Shown here: piece by piece, positions 15,839-25,016 of the stretch | Layout of the letters: each line of letters opens with the position of its first letter | Position numbering within the stretch: the first letter of the stretch is position 1 | From: Candidatus Magasanikiibacteriota bacterium | GTDB taxonomy: Bacteria; Patescibacteriota; Patescibacteriia; Magasanikbacterales; UBA922 | NCBI GenBank assembly: GCA_016214105.1 | Contig: JACRPD010000029.1 | Coordinates: 1 to 46,148 of the forward strand | Length of the DNA stretch: 46,148 nucleotides | Direction of reading: 5' to 3' | Notes under the pieces: generated by a model | What the model was told of the DNA's origin: nothing | The model's input: only the letters and a program-made list of their open reading frames with translations | Database searches by the model: none | Made by a program: the position numbers and the translations under genes

Positions 15839-16885
15839 ATGTTTAAAAGATTTTGGCCAAAATTCAGTTCCGAATTAGGCATTGACTTGGGTACCGCCAA
15901 TACTTTGGTTTATGTGCGGGGAAAGGGGATTGTCATCAATGAACCGTCAGTCGTGGCGATAAATACAAAAACCGAACAGATTTTGGCGGTTGGCAATGAG
16001 GCCAAAAGCATGTTGGGAAAAACCCCGCCGCATATCACGGTAACCAGGCCTTTGACAAATGGAATCATTTCCGATTATGAAGTTACGGAAAAAATGTTGA
16101 AATATTTTATTGATAAAGTTAATGAAGACAGGTTCACGTTTATTAATCGTCCCAAAGTGATCATCTGTACGCCGCTGGAAGTTACTGAAGTTGAAATCAA
16201 AGCGGTTGAGGACGCTACCATCGCGGCGGGAGCGCGCGAAGTTTATGTGGTGCAGGAACCGATGGCCGCTGCGATTGGCGCGCGGATGCCAATTCAGTAC
16301 CCGGTGGGCAATCTGGTGATTGACATTGGCGGCGGCACGACGGAGATTGCCGTTATTTCTCTAAGCGGAGTTGTAACTTGGAAATCTACTCACGTGGCTG
16401 GAGACGAAATGAATCGCAATATTATGCAGTACGCCAAAGAAGTGTTTAATTTGTATGTTGGCGAGAGCCACGCCGAGCAGATTAAAATAAAAATTGGTTC
16501 CGCAATTCCCATCACGGAGAAAATGGAATTTCCGATGCGCGGCCGCGATGTGATGACTGGATTGCCGCGCGAAGTGATGGTAACAGATGAAAATATCCGT
16601 GAAGCCTTGGCCCGCTCGGTGAATACGATAGTTGAACATGTAAAGATGACTTTGGAAATCACGCCTCCGGAATTAACCGCTGATATCCACGAGCGCGGAT
16701 TACTGTTAACTGGCGGCGGCGCGCTGTTGAAAGGGTTGGATCGCGTTATCGCCCGGGCGGCCGCGATTCCCGTGCGCGTTGCCGATGATCCGCTGACAGC
16801 GGTAGTGCGTGGGACTGGAGGGTTGTTGGAAGATACCGATTTGTTAAAAGAGGTTGCTCTGCCATCGGCTAGAGTCAGCCGTTGA
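15839..16885 (+). CDS. mreB: Rod-shape determining actin homologue MreB
   Basis: MreB forms membrane-bound filaments that guide lateral wall synthesis. 348 residues, standard length. The nucleotide-binding motifs are present: GIDLGTANTLVYV near the N-terminus, PMAAAIGA, NLVIDIGGGTTEIAVISL and LLLTGGGALLKG. The short N-terminal MFKRFWPKF may serve as the membrane-binding amphipathic helix. It heads mreB-mreC-mreD-mrdA, with the mreC start 2 bases after its TGA. This clean use of TGA as a stop is evidence for the standard genetic code. Confidence 0.97.
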   Translation: MFKRFWPKFSSELGIDLGTANTLVYVRGKGIVINEPSVVAINTKTEQILAVGNEAKSMLGKTPPHITVTRPLTNGIISDYEVTEKMLKYFIDKVNEDRFTFINRPKVIICTPLEVTEVEIKAVEDATIAAGAREVYVVQEPMAAAIGARMPIQYPVGNLVIDIGGGTTEIAVISLSGVVTWKSTHVAGDEMNRNIMQYAKEVFNLYVGESHAEQIKIKIGSAIPITEKMEFPMRGRDVMTGLPREVMVTDENIREALARSVNTIVEHVKMTLEITPPELTADIHERGLLLTGGGALLKGLDRVIARAAAIPVRVADDPLTAVVRGTGGLLEDTDLLKEVALPSARVSR

Positions 16886-16887
16886 TT

Positions 16888-17688
16888 ATGCGGAAAAATT
16901 TTTTTACGCTTCTTGCCGTATCAATTGTGCTCGCGATGACGATTTTATTGCATTATTTGGGCTGGCTGAAACCGGTAGAAAATTTTTTTCGTTATCTGGT
17001 AAATCCGGCGTCTAAGGCAATGTATGTTTTGAGCGTCAAGATAAACAATGCGGACGAAGAATTCGCGACGCCGGACGAGATGTCGCAAGCTTATAAAAAG
17101 ATAAAAGAAGAGTGGTTGAAAAATAAAATTGACGAGGTTGAGTTTGAAACTTTGCGCAAAGATAATGAAAATTTGCGGCAGCAATTGAATTTTCTTAAAA
17201 TTAAAAATTATAATTCCATCGGCATTGAGGTTATCGGTAAAAATATTGATCCGACCGAAAGCACGCTGATTGTCAATCGCGGATCAAAGGATGGCATTAA
17301 GGAAGGAAATCCGGTAATCGTCGGCGACGGCATTTTGGTTGGAAAAATCGCGAAAGTTGAAGAAAAAATATCAGTTGTCCGTCTTTTGGATGATAATCAA
17401 AGCAAGATTGCCGCTACGGTAGTTAATTATGAAAAAAGCATCGGGTTGGTGGAGGGCGGCTACGGCATTAGCGTGCAAATGAATTTTATCCCTCAAAGCG
17501 AGTCAATCAACATGGGCGACATCGTGGTAACTTCCGGTTTGGAAGAAAAAATGCCGCGCGGCCTGCTCATTGGGACTGTCCAAGCTGTGGAAAAAGAAGC
17601 TCATCAGCCATTTCAAAAAGCGGTCATCAAACCCTTTGCCGACTTTGATAAAGTGACTCTCGTTTCCGTTCTAATCAACGCTGAATAG
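16888..17688 (+). CDS. mreC: Rod-shape determining protein MreC
   Basis: MreC links MreB to the extracytoplasmic wall machinery and activates PBP2. 266 residues. A single N-terminal membrane segment (about 6-24) is followed by a coiled coil (about 65-100) and the MreC beta domain, with IVNRGSKDGIKEGNPVIVGDGILVGKI and a later VVTSGLEEKMPRGLLIGTV. I chose ATG 16888 (MRKNFFTLLAV), two bases after the mreB stop. All regions expected for the family are present. Confidence 0.93.
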   Translation: MRKNFFTLLAVSIVLAMTILLHYLGWLKPVENFFRYLVNPASKAMYVLSVKINNADEEFATPDEMSQAYKKIKEEWLKNKIDEVEFETLRKDNENLRQQLNFLKIKNYNSIGIEVIGKNIDPTESTLIVNRGSKDGIKEGNPVIVGDGILVGKIAKVEEKISVVRLLDDNQSKIAATVVNYEKSIGLVEGGYGISVQMNFIPQSESINMGDIVVTSGLEEKMPRGLLIGTVQAVEKEAHQPFQKAVIKPFADFDKVTLVSVLINAE

Positions 17689-17699
17689 CGGCTGAAGCT

Positions 17700-18242
17700 A
17701 TGTATTCAATTCTGCGATTTTTATCGGCCATGCTGGGGATAATTTTTTTGTCCGCTTTGCATATCGGCTTGGCGTTCGTGCTCCCTTTCCCCTGGTCAAA
17801 AATTAATATTATTTTAACGCTTTTGGTGGTTTTGATGTTTTGGTGGGATTCAGGCTTCGTTGTTTGGTTTGCTTTTTTTTCGCATTTAATTATTGAATTG
17901 TATACTACGGCGCCGTTTGGGATCTTGTTAATTTCCGGAACAGTGAGCGTGTTATTGGCTTTTTGGCTTTATAAGTATCTTTTCACCAATCGTTCTTGGT
18001 ATGCCGCCGGAGCGTTGGGTTTTTTGACCATCGTCAGCTATCGTTCAATTTATGTCGGCGCGATTTTGCTGTTTAAATTTTTCGGTTTAACTCAAATGCC
18101 GGCGTGGCGGAACATCATCCAAACATTATCATGGGAATTGCTTTTTAGCGTGCCGGCGATCGCTTTATTATTTTTTATCATCTCGCGTTTCTCGCGGCGA
18201 TTAAACGCGTCGCTGGACCACTCATCGCTGTTTAAAGTTTAA
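17700..18242 (+). CDS. mreD: Rod-shape determining protein MreD
   Basis: An integral-membrane partner of MreC with five to six hydrophobic segments in 180 residues. Sequence conservation in MreD is low, so the identification rests on membrane topology, size and position between mreC (11 bases upstream) and the PBP2 gene (2 bases downstream). Confidence 0.85.
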   Translation: MYSILRFLSAMLGIIFLSALHIGLAFVLPFPWSKINIILTLLVVLMFWWDSGFVVWFAFFSHLIIELYTTAPFGILLISGTVSVLLAFWLYKYLFTNRSWYAAGALGFLTIVSYRSIYVGAILLFKFFGLTQMPAWRNIIQTLSWELLFSVPAIALLFFIISRFSRRLNASLDHSSLFKV

Positions 18243-18244
18243 TT

Positions 18245-20182
18245 ATGCCCAGTCGCTATCAATGGGTGGAGGAATCGGTGGTGTTTGAGCAGCATACCGG
18301 ACGCCAACCGCCACTGCCTCAAGATAAAAATTTTGTTGGCACCAAACTCACCAGCCGGATGGCGCGTTATTTTTTTATTGTCCTGCTGGCCGCGTTTATT
18401 TTGATTTTTTCTCGGTTATTTTATTTGCAAGCGGTCAGAGGCGGGGAGTATCGCTTGGCGGCGGAAGGAAATCGGCAAAAAATTATTCCGATTTTTGCCG
18501 AACGCGGTTTGATTTTTGATGCCAATGGCAAACAGCTGACAAAAAATATTCCCAATTTTTATCTGGCCTTGGTTCCACAAGAACTGCCGAGGGATGCGCA
18601 GAAAAGAAAAACATTGATTGAAAGATTATCGGGTTTAATCTATCAGAGTCAAGAAGAAATAGAGAAAAAAATTAATGAGTACGGTTCCTACAACCATGAA
18701 TCAGTCGTAATTCAAGAAGATATTGATTATGATACCGCGCTTTCAATTTTAATCACTGCGGCTGATTTGCCGGGAATTGAAATCCAACGCGGCAGCAAGC
18801 GATTGTATTTGAATTATAATTCCAGCCTGGCGCGGGAGGTGGTCACCTCAACGCCGTATTCTTTGTCCGCGCTTTTAGGTTATATCGGCAAGCTTAGCCA
18901 GGCTGACGTGGGTAATTTGCGTGATCAGGGATATTTGTCGTCGGATAATATCGGCAAAGTTGGAATAGAAAAAAATTATGAAAAAGAACTGCGCGGCGTT
19001 TATGGCAAAAAACGCGTTGAAGTTGACGCGAGCGGCAAAGAGCGCGCCACTTTGGCTGAAGAAGCGCCAATATCCGGAAAACACGCTTATTTGACGATTG
19101 ATTTTGAAATGCAGAAAAAATTGGAGGAATTGATTCGCGCGGTTTTAAAAAACAATAACAAGGTCCGCGCGTCCGGCATTGTTCTTAATCCAAACACCGG
19201 CGGTGTGTTGGCAATGGTAAGTTTACCAACTTTTGATAATAATGATTTTTCCGGCGGCATTAGTCCGGAAGTTTATAAAAATTATTTGCAAGATGAAAAT
19301 AAACCGTTTTTTAATCGCGCGGTCAGCGGTCTTTTCCCATCCGGCTCGGTGATTAAGCCGGCGATCGCTTACGCCGCTTTGCAAGAAGGGATTATTACCA
19401 GTCAAACCACGGTTTTAAGCGTCGGCGGCATTCAGGTGGGCGATTGGTTTTTTCCGGATTGGCTCGCGGGTGGACATGGATTAACTGACGTAAAAAAATC
19501 TCTTGCTTCTTCCGTTAATACTTTTTATTATTACATTGGGGGCGGTTATAGAAGTTTTGTCGGATTGGGCGTGGATTTAATCGGCAAGTATTTAAAATAT
19601 TTCGGCTTCGGACAAAAACTCGGCATTGACTTGCCGGGAGAAAAAGCCGGTCTGATTCCATCGCGGGAATGGAAAGAAACAGCGACCGGCGAGCGCTGGT
19701 ATATCGGCGATACTTATAACTTATCAATCGGCCAGGGCGGCTTGCTGGTTACCCCTTTACAAATCAGCTCGCTTACATCCATTATCGCGAATGGCGGGAT
19801 TTTATTTCGTCCGCACTTGTTAGACTATTTTGAAAATCCATTGACAAAAGCGCAAGAAAAATATTCCGTTAAAAAAATTAACACGTATTTATTTACGGAA
19901 AAATATTTATCAACCGTTAAAGTCGGCATGGTAGACTGTGTTGAATATGGCTCTTGCCGTCGTTTGGGAACCCTGCCGTTTGCCGTTGCCGGGAAAACCG
20001 GCACCGCGCAGTGGAATAAAAACAAAAGCAATCACGCCTGGTTTACCTCTTTCGCGCCGGTTGATAAGCCGGAAATCGTTGTTACTATTTTGATTGAAGA
20101 AGGCGGGGAAGGCAGCAGCATCGCCGCGCCAATCGCTTATGAGTTTTATAAGTGGTGGTGGGGATATAAATCTGAGCCATAG
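18245..20182 (+). CDS. mrdA: Penicillin-binding protein 2 (peptidoglycan transpeptidase)
   Basis: Class B PBP that cross-links peptidoglycan during elongation. 645 residues. A cytoplasmic tail of about 38 residues is followed by one membrane segment (about 40-60). Next come the dimerisation/pedestal domain (RGLIFDANGKQL) and the transpeptidase domain with SVIK (Ser368 to Lys371), SVN (423-425) and KTGT (584-587), all intact. Position after mreD supports PBP2 rather than the septal PBP3. RodA, the usual partner glycosyltransferase, is not next to it in this window. Confidence 0.95.
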   Translation: MPSRYQWVEESVVFEQHTGRQPPLPQDKNFVGTKLTSRMARYFFIVLLAAFILIFSRLFYLQAVRGGEYRLAAEGNRQKIIPIFAERGLIFDANGKQLTKNIPNFYLALVPQELPRDAQKRKTLIERLSGLIYQSQEEIEKKINEYGSYNHESVVIQEDIDYDTALSILITAADLPGIEIQRGSKRLYLNYNSSLAREVVTSTPYSLSALLGYIGKLSQADVGNLRDQGYLSSDNIGKVGIEKNYEKELRGVYGKKRVEVDASGKERATLAEEAPISGKHAYLTIDFEMQKKLEELIRAVLKNNNKVRASGIVLNPNTGGVLAMVSLPTFDNNDFSGGISPEVYKNYLQDENKPFFNRAVSGLFPSGSVIKPAIAYAALQEGIITSQTTVLSVGGIQVGDWFFPDWLAGGHGLTDVKKSLASSVNTFYYYIGGGYRSFVGLGVDLIGKYLKYFGFGQKLGIDLPGEKAGLIPSREWKETATGERWYIGDTYNLSIGQGGLLVTPLQISSLTSIIANGGILFRPHLLDYFENPLTKAQEKYSVKKINTYLFTEKYLSTVKVGMVDCVEYGSCRRLGTLPFAVAGKTGTAQWNKNKSNHAWFTSFAPVDKPEIVVTILIEEGGEGSSIAAPIAYEFYKWWWGYKSEP

Positions 20183-20284
20183 CAGATCGGTTTAGAAGGC
20201 GAAACACAGCTTGTGGCCCTGCTTGCACCGGAGCGGAGCGATTGATGCGGTGTGGATAACTCACTTCTCCTGTTTTGTCAGCTC

Positions 20285-20293
20285 TGCTATACT
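20285..20293 (+). promoter_or_regulatory. Extended -10 promoter for greA copy 2
   Basis: TGC followed by TATACT (20288-20293) lies in the 152-base gap after the PBP2 gene. It would start transcription at about 20300, 35 bases before the chosen ATG at 20335. The rest of the gap shows no gene. Confidence 0.5.
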
Positions 20294-20334
20294 ACAATCA
20301 CCGCAAATGGCGGGTATTTTTATTGACAAAATCT

Positions 20335-20805
20335 ATGTCCGACGAAGAAGCGCAATTCATGACTAAAGAAAAATTCACCGGATTGGAAAAAGAACTCCGC
20401 GAGTTAAAGCTGGAGGTTTTGCCGCGTATTGCCAAGCGGATTGATGATGCGAGGCAAATGGGCGATCTTTCGGAAAACGCGGAATACCACGCGGCGCGGG
20501 AAGAAATGGCGTGGACACAAAGCCGAGTTAATGAAATTCAGTATCTTTTGAGCAACGCGGAGATCATCTCAACCACGCAAGGACAGGGGAGTGTAATCAC
20601 GATTGGCTCCACTGTTATCGTGGAATCAAAAAATGGCAAAAAAGAATATGTAATTGTCGGCGCGCAGGAAGCTGATCCGGTTGCCGGTAAAATTTCCAAC
20701 GAATCTCCATTGGGCAGCGCTTTTTTAGGGAAAAAGAAAGGCGAAAAAATCAAAGTCAAACTTCCTTCCGGAGAGCAGGAATATAGGGTGTTAGAGGTGA
20801 AGTGA
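20335..20805 (+). CDS. greA: Transcription elongation factor GreA (copy 2)
   Basis: 156 residues with the full GreA layout. The N-terminal coiled coil has RQMGDLSENAEYHAAREEMAW, and the C-terminal domain has GKISNESPLGSAFLGKKKGEKIKVKLPSGEQEYRVLEVK. It is closer to typical bacterial GreA than copy 1 at 7731-8234, which has an N-terminal extension. I chose ATG 20335 (MSDEEAQFMTKEKF); an internal ATG at MTKEKF is also possible. The role is rescue of arrested RNA polymerase. A terminator-like hairpin follows before lysS. Confidence 0.94.
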   Translation: MSDEEAQFMTKEKFTGLEKELRELKLEVLPRIAKRIDDARQMGDLSENAEYHAAREEMAWTQSRVNEIQYLLSNAEIISTTQGQGSVITIGSTVIVESKNGKKEYVIVGAQEADPVAGKISNESPLGSAFLGKKKGEKIKVKLPSGEQEYRVLEVK

Positions 20806-20849
20806 TTGCGAGAGAGACCTCTCAGAAAATTTCCCTCCCCTTCGCAAAG

Positions 20850-20881
20850 TTCCACCTGTTTGGTGGGATTTGTGTTTTTAT
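20850..20881 (+). terminator. Terminator-like hairpin after greA copy 2
   Basis: CCACC (20852-20856) pairs with GGTGG (20862-20866) across TGTTT, followed by GATTTGTGTTTTTAT. The T-run is interrupted, so the call is moderate. Confidence 0.5.
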
Positions 20882-20892
20882 ATAGATTTTAG

Positions 20893-20898
20893 TATAAT
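20893..20898 (+). promoter_or_regulatory. -10 box for lysS
   Basis: A perfect TATAAT lies 30 bases before the lysS ATG at 20929. TTGTGT at 20870-20875 is a weak -35 candidate at 17-base spacing. The leader would be about 24 bases and has no SD. Confidence 0.5.
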
Positions 20899-20928
20899 AA
20901 CTTCATAATTTTAGCCAATTAATTTGCT

Positions 20929-22398
20929 ATGGATAGCCAAGAAAAAATCAATATTAACGACGAACGCAAGATTCGTTTGAAAAAAATGGAAGAATTAATA
21001 TCCGCGGGAATAAATCCATATCCGGCTGAATCTAGCCGACAGCACAGCTTAACACAAGCTTTGGCTGGCAAAGATGGAGAAAAATTCGCTGTGGCGGGAA
21101 GGATCTTAACTAAAAGAGAAATGGGCAAACTCACCTTTTGTCATCTGCAAGATGAATCCGGCCGCATGCAAATCGCGCTTAAACAAGATGATATTGGAAA
21201 AGAAGCGTATGATTTGTTTACAAAAAAAATAGACATGGGCGACATTGTGGAAGTATCCGGAGAAAAATTTTTGACCCATAAAGGCGAGCCGTCTATTTTA
21301 GTTAAAAAATGGACATTGTTGGCAAAATCCCTTTTGCCTTTGCCGGATAAATTTCATGGTCTGCAAGATGAAGAATTGCGTTTGCGCAAGCGTTACTTGG
21401 AATTGATTTCCAACCCAGAACTTAGAGATTTGTTCAGGCGAAAAAGCCGTTTTTGGCAGGCGACACGCGAATTTTTGCTGAAAGAAGGATTTTTAGAAGT
21501 TGAAACGCCTGTGCTTGAATCAACTTGCGGTGGAGCTGACGCGACTCCGTTTGTTACGCACCTGAATGTTTTAGATCTGGATGTCTATCTGCGCATTTCT
21601 ATGGGCGAGTTGTGGCAAAAAAGACTGATGGTCGCCGGATTTGAAAAAACTTTTGAAATTGGCCGGCAATTTAGAAACGAGGGCATGAGTCGCGAGCATC
21701 TTCAAGATTACACGCAAATGGAATTTTACTGGGCTTACGCTGATGATGAAAAAGGGATGAATCTCGTAGAAAGATTGACGAAGCATATCGCGCAAGAAGC
21801 ATTTGGCACGCTTAAATTTGATATCGGCGAGTTCAAAAGCATTGATTTAAATAAAAAGTGGGAAAGGATTGATTACACCGATGCGATTAAAAAAAATCTG
21901 AAAATTGATGTGCTGAAAGCTTCGGAAAAAGAAATTAGAGCCAAATTAGATAGCTTAAAAATTGAATATACCAAACAAGAAACAAAAGGCAGGTTGATTG
22001 ATTCTTTATGGAAACATTGTAGAAAAGCCATAAAAGGCCCGGCCTTTTTGGTCGGACAGCCGGTTGCCGTATCGCCGTTGTCTAAACGGAGAACGGAAAA
22101 GCCGGAATTAACCCGTCGTTTTCAAATTATTCTTGCCGGCAGCGAGCTGGGGAATGGGTACGCGGAACTGAATGATCCGATTGACCAGGCGGAAAGATTT
22201 ACTGAACAAGCGAAAATGCGCGAGGCCGGCGACGCGGAAGCGCAGATGCATGATAAAGATTTTGTTGAGGCGCTGGAACATGGCATGCCGCCAACCTGCG
22301 GATTTGGATTTTCTGAAAGATTATTTGCGTTTTTAGCTAACAAACCAATGAGAGATTGCGTTTTGTTTCCATTAGTAAAACCGGCGCAAGATTCTTAA
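20929..22398 (+). CDS. lysS: Lysyl-tRNA synthetase, class II
   Basis: Charges tRNA-Lys. 489 residues, standard for bacterial class II LysRS. The N-terminal OB-fold anticodon-binding domain (about 45-150) has GRILTKREMGKLTFCHLQDESGRMQ. Motif 1 is LEVETPVLESTCGGADATPF, motif 2 RQFRNEGMSREHLQDYTQMEFYWAY and motif 3 GCGFGFSERLFAFL-like (CGFGFSERLFAF). The cytidylyltransferase gene starts 1 base after its stop. Confidence 0.95.
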   Translation: MDSQEKININDERKIRLKKMEELISAGINPYPAESSRQHSLTQALAGKDGEKFAVAGRILTKREMGKLTFCHLQDESGRMQIALKQDDIGKEAYDLFTKKIDMGDIVEVSGEKFLTHKGEPSILVKKWTLLAKSLLPLPDKFHGLQDEELRLRKRYLELISNPELRDLFRRKSRFWQATREFLLKEGFLEVETPVLESTCGGADATPFVTHLNVLDLDVYLRISMGELWQKRLMVAGFEKTFEIGRQFRNEGMSREHLQDYTQMEFYWAYADDEKGMNLVERLTKHIAQEAFGTLKFDIGEFKSIDLNKKWERIDYTDAIKKNLKIDVLKASEKEIRAKLDSLKIEYTKQETKGRLIDSLWKHCRKAIKGPAFLVGQPVAVSPLSKRRTEKPELTRRFQIILAGSELGNGYAELNDPIDQAERFTEQAKMREAGDAEAQMHDKDFVEALEHGMPPTCGFGFSERLFAFLANKPMRDCVLFPLVKPAQDS

Positions 22399-22399
22399 T

Positions 22400-22825
22400 A
22401 TGAAATCAATTGTAATGGTGTTTGGGACGTTTGATATTTTACATCTCGGACATATCCACATGTTTGAGGAAGCGCGCGAATACGGTGATAAGCTGGTAGC
22501 GGTAGTGGCGCGGGATATTAATGTTGAAAAAGTGAAAGGAATCGGTCCGTTTCATAATGAAAATGAGAGATTGAAGTTTGTTAAACACATCAATTTGGTT
22601 GATGAAGCGGTTTTGGGCGACAAAACTGATGTTTACAAAGTGATTAAAAAAATAAAACCAGATGTTATCGCTTTGGGCTATGACCAGAGGGTATATATTG
22701 ATAAACTCAGCCGCGCTTTGGTTGAACTGGGTTTAAATAAAACCAAGATTGTTCGTTTATCCGAGTGCCAGCCGAAGAGAATGAAGACAACAAAAATTAA
22801 AAAATATATTGAGAGGATGATATGA
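22400..22825 (+). CDS. Cytidylyltransferase-family protein (TagD / RibL type)
   Basis: A small nucleotidyltransferase that joins CMP or AMP to a phosphorylated alcohol, releasing pyrophosphate. 141 residues. The catalytic motif is FDILHLGHIHMFEEA (HxGH). The usual second motif (ISTT in TagD) appears as MKTTKIKKYI. It could be a glycerol-3-phosphate cytidylyltransferase for wall polymers or an FAD synthetase of the archaeal RibL type; the sequence does not decide. Its end overlaps the next gene by ATGA-style coupling. Confidence 0.82.
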   Translation: MKSIVMVFGTFDILHLGHIHMFEEAREYGDKLVAVVARDINVEKVKGIGPFHNENERLKFVKHINLVDEAVLGDKTDVYKVIKKIKPDVIALGYDQRVYIDKLSRALVELGLNKTKIVRLSECQPKRMKTTKIKKYIERMI

Positions 22826-23682
22826 TGAAAATCCTTATTGCTACCACAAACGAAGGAAAATTTAAAGAGATAAAAAGTTTTTTGGGCGATTTACCGGTTA
22901 AACTAGTTTCTTTGGGAGATGTGGGAACAAAATATAAAGAGCCGGCAGAGGATCAGCCTACTTTAGAAGGCAATGCCATACTAAAAGCGAAGTATTACGC
23001 GGAGAAGACGGGGTTAATTTCTTTGGCAGATGATGGCGGTTTGTTTGTAGACGCGTTAAAAGCCTGGCCCGGCGTTAAAAGCGCGCGTATCGCCGATAGC
23101 AAGTCTAGACGAAATGAATTGGTGCTTGGTAAATTGAAAGGCAAAACATGGAAGAAACGGACAGCGCGGTTCAGAGCAGTGCTGGCGATCTATGATCCGA
23201 AGACCAAGGATTTATATCTAACTAATGGTGAAACCGCGGGTCATATTTTGGAAAAGGCAATAGATTCAGATAATGGTTTTGGTTATGATCCGATTTTTTA
23301 CGTTGATGAAAAGAAAAAAGCTTATGTGGAAATGAGCGTTGTGGAAAAAAATTCTTGCAGCCACCGCGGTAAAGCGCTCGCGCAAATGAAATATTTTTTA
23401 CGAAAACAATTCGGTTCAAGACATATTGTGGTGCCGCTGGCGATTATCATTAAAGACGGCAAAGCGCTTATAGCCAAAAGAAATGACCCTCATAACAAAA
23501 AATTCCATGGTACGTGGGAATTTCCCGGCGGGGCTGTGGAGTATGGGGAAACAATAATAATGGAGATAAAATGGATTAATCCTGGAGAGTACAGCAAGTT
23601 TAAGCTAATTTTTAAAAACAACGAGTTGTTTAAGAGTATAATTGGGGATTTGGTGGGAATAATTGAGAAATATAAATTATAA
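22825..23682 (+). CDS. RdgB/HAM1 nucleotide pyrophosphatase fused to a truncated Nudix domain
   Basis: The N-terminal part (about 1-195) is an inosine/xanthosine triphosphate pyrophosphatase that removes damaged purine nucleotides: ATTNEGKFKEIKSFL, SLADDGGLFVDALKAWPGVKSAR, GFGYDPIFYV and SHRGKAL. From about residue 198 a Nudix domain begins (VVPLAIIIKDGKALIAKRNDPHNKKFHGTWEFPGGAVEYGET). It then breaks off: the REXXEE half of the Nudix box is missing, and the protein continues with IMEIKWINPGEYSKFKL, which looks like a Nudix C-terminus. About 70 residues seem to be deleted in frame, so this half is unlikely to be active. I start at the second of two adjacent ATGs (22822, 22825), with GAGAGG upstream. 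Confidence 0.85.
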   Translation: MKILIATTNEGKFKEIKSFLGDLPVKLVSLGDVGTKYKEPAEDQPTLEGNAILKAKYYAEKTGLISLADDGGLFVDALKAWPGVKSARIADSKSRRNELVLGKLKGKTWKKRTARFRAVLAIYDPKTKDLYLTNGETAGHILEKAIDSDNGFGYDPIFYVDEKKKAYVEMSVVEKNSCSHRGKALAQMKYFLRKQFGSRHIVVPLAIIIKDGKALIAKRNDPHNKKFHGTWEFPGGAVEYGETIIMEIKWINPGEYSKFKLIFKNNELFKSIIGDLVGIIEKYKL

Positions 23683-23688
23683 TTAAAA

Positions 23689-23747
23689 TGTCATTTCAAC
23701 GTACTAAAAAGGGATCCCTCGGCTCCCTCCGGTCGCTCGGGATGACA
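23689..23747. repeat. Dispersed palindromic repeat before serS
   Basis: TGTCAT (23689-23694) and ATGACA (23742-23747) flank a GC-rich unit, GGGATCCCTCGGCTCCCTCC followed by GGTCGCTCGGG. It is of the same class as 3497-3628. It sits 13 bases before the serS start. Confidence 0.6.
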
Positions 23748-23759
23748 GTGTGAAACAAT

Positions 23760-25016
23760 ATGCTTGACATTAACAAAATCCGTGAACAAAAAGAGACGGT
23801 TAAAACCGCTCTATTGAAGCGCTTGGAGCCGGCGCAGTTTGATTTGGATGAAATTATCTTTTTAGACGACAAGCGCCGCAAGTTAATCGCAGAAATGGAA
23901 ATGTTAAAAGCAGATCGGAATCTCCATTCAAAGACTAAACCAACGCCGGAAATTATCGCGCAGATGAAAGAAGTTGGCGCGCAGATTCAAAACTTTGAAA
24001 ACGATTTGCGTTTGGTTGACGAACAACTAAAGACCGCGTTAAGCGAATTGCCGAATTTGCCGGCTGATGATGTTCTGCCGGGCGGAAAAGAAAATAATAA
24101 AGTGATTAAGACTTTTGGCCGCCAGCCAAAGTTTAAATTTAATCCCAAGGACCATGTTGAATTAGCGACAGGTTTGAATTTGATTGATTATGAGCGGGCG
24201 GTTAAAATGTCCGGCTCCGGGTACTGGCTTTATCGCGGCGATGGCGCTTTGTTTGAATGGGCGCTGTTGAATTATTTCGTGGAATTTCATAAAAAAAATA
24301 AATATACTTTTGTTTTGCCGCCATATTTGCTGACAGAACAGTCGGCTTACACTTCCGGCCATCTGCCAAAATTTAAAGACGATTTATTTTGGACGCAGGA
24401 TGGAACTTGCCTCAATGCGACCTCCGAAATGATGCTGGGCAATTATCACCGCGATGAAATATTGGACGAAGAAAATCTGCCGTTAAAATATTTCGCTTAT
24501 TCAGCCTGTTTCCGCCGCGAGGCCGGCAGTTATCGCAAAGAAGAACGGGGGATGATTCGTGGACATCAGTTTAATAAAATTGAGATGTTTCAATTTACCA
24601 AGCCGGGAAATTCGTGGAAAGCTTATGCAGAGCTGATTAAAAACGCGGAAAAATTGGTAGAAGGTCTTGATTTACATTATCAAACGGTTCAACTGGCGGC
24701 TGGCGATTCTTCGGCGGCCATGGCGAAGACATGTGATATTGAGGTTTGGATTCCAAGTATGGGAGTGTATAAAGAAGTAAGCAGTGTTTCTAACGCTCTT
24801 GACTATCAAGCCCGTCGCGGGAATGTTAGATTTAAAAATATTGCCACTAATAAAAATGAATTTGTGCACACTCTTAACGCTTCCGGTTTAGCTACCAGTC
24901 GCTTACTGCCTGCCATTTTAGAACAATTCCAACAGCCTGATGGTAGTGTCAAAGTACCGAAAGTTCTGCAGAAGTGGGTGGGGAAGAAAAAACTATGTCA
25001 GACAAACCAATCTTAA
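23760..25016 (+). CDS. serS: Seryl-tRNA synthetase
   Basis: Charges tRNA-Ser. 418 residues. The N-terminal antiparallel coiled coil (about 28-105) binds the long variable arm of tRNA-Ser. The class II core follows, with TSGHLPKFKDDLFW, ATSEMMLGNYHRDEIL, motif 2 FRREAGSYRKEERGMIRGHQFNKIEMFQF and motif 3 region NASGLATSRLLPAILEQFQ. It heads a long run of overlapping genes (hydrolase, Mur ligase, DegT, FemAB, FtsQ). The next start lies 22 bases inside its 3' end. TTG upstream is not needed; ATG 23760 fits the family start MLDINKIREQ. Confidence 0.95.
   Translation: MLDINKIREQKETVKTALLKRLEPAQFDLDEIIFLDDKRRKLIAEMEMLKADRNLHSKTKPTPEIIAQMKEVGAQIQNFENDLRLVDEQLKTALSELPNLPADDVLPGGKENNKVIKTFGRQPKFKFNPKDHVELATGLNLIDYERAVKMSGSGYWLYRGDGALFEWALLNYFVEFHKKNKYTFVLPPYLLTEQSAYTSGHLPKFKDDLFWTQDGTCLNATSEMMLGNYHRDEILDEENLPLKYFAYSACFRREAGSYRKEERGMIRGHQFNKIEMFQFTKPGNSWKAYAELIKNAEKLVEGLDLHYQTVQLAAGDSSAAMAKTCDIEVWIPSMGVYKEVSSVSNALDYQARRGNVRFKNIATNKNEFVHTLNASGLATSRLLPAILEQFQQPDGSVKVPKVLQKWVGKKKLCQTNQS

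Noticed and set aside
20322..20327. TTGACA before greA copy 2 as a -35 box
   Set aside because: It is only 8 bases from the chosen ATG and has no -10 box at the right distance before the gene; the extended -10 at 20285-20293 fits better.
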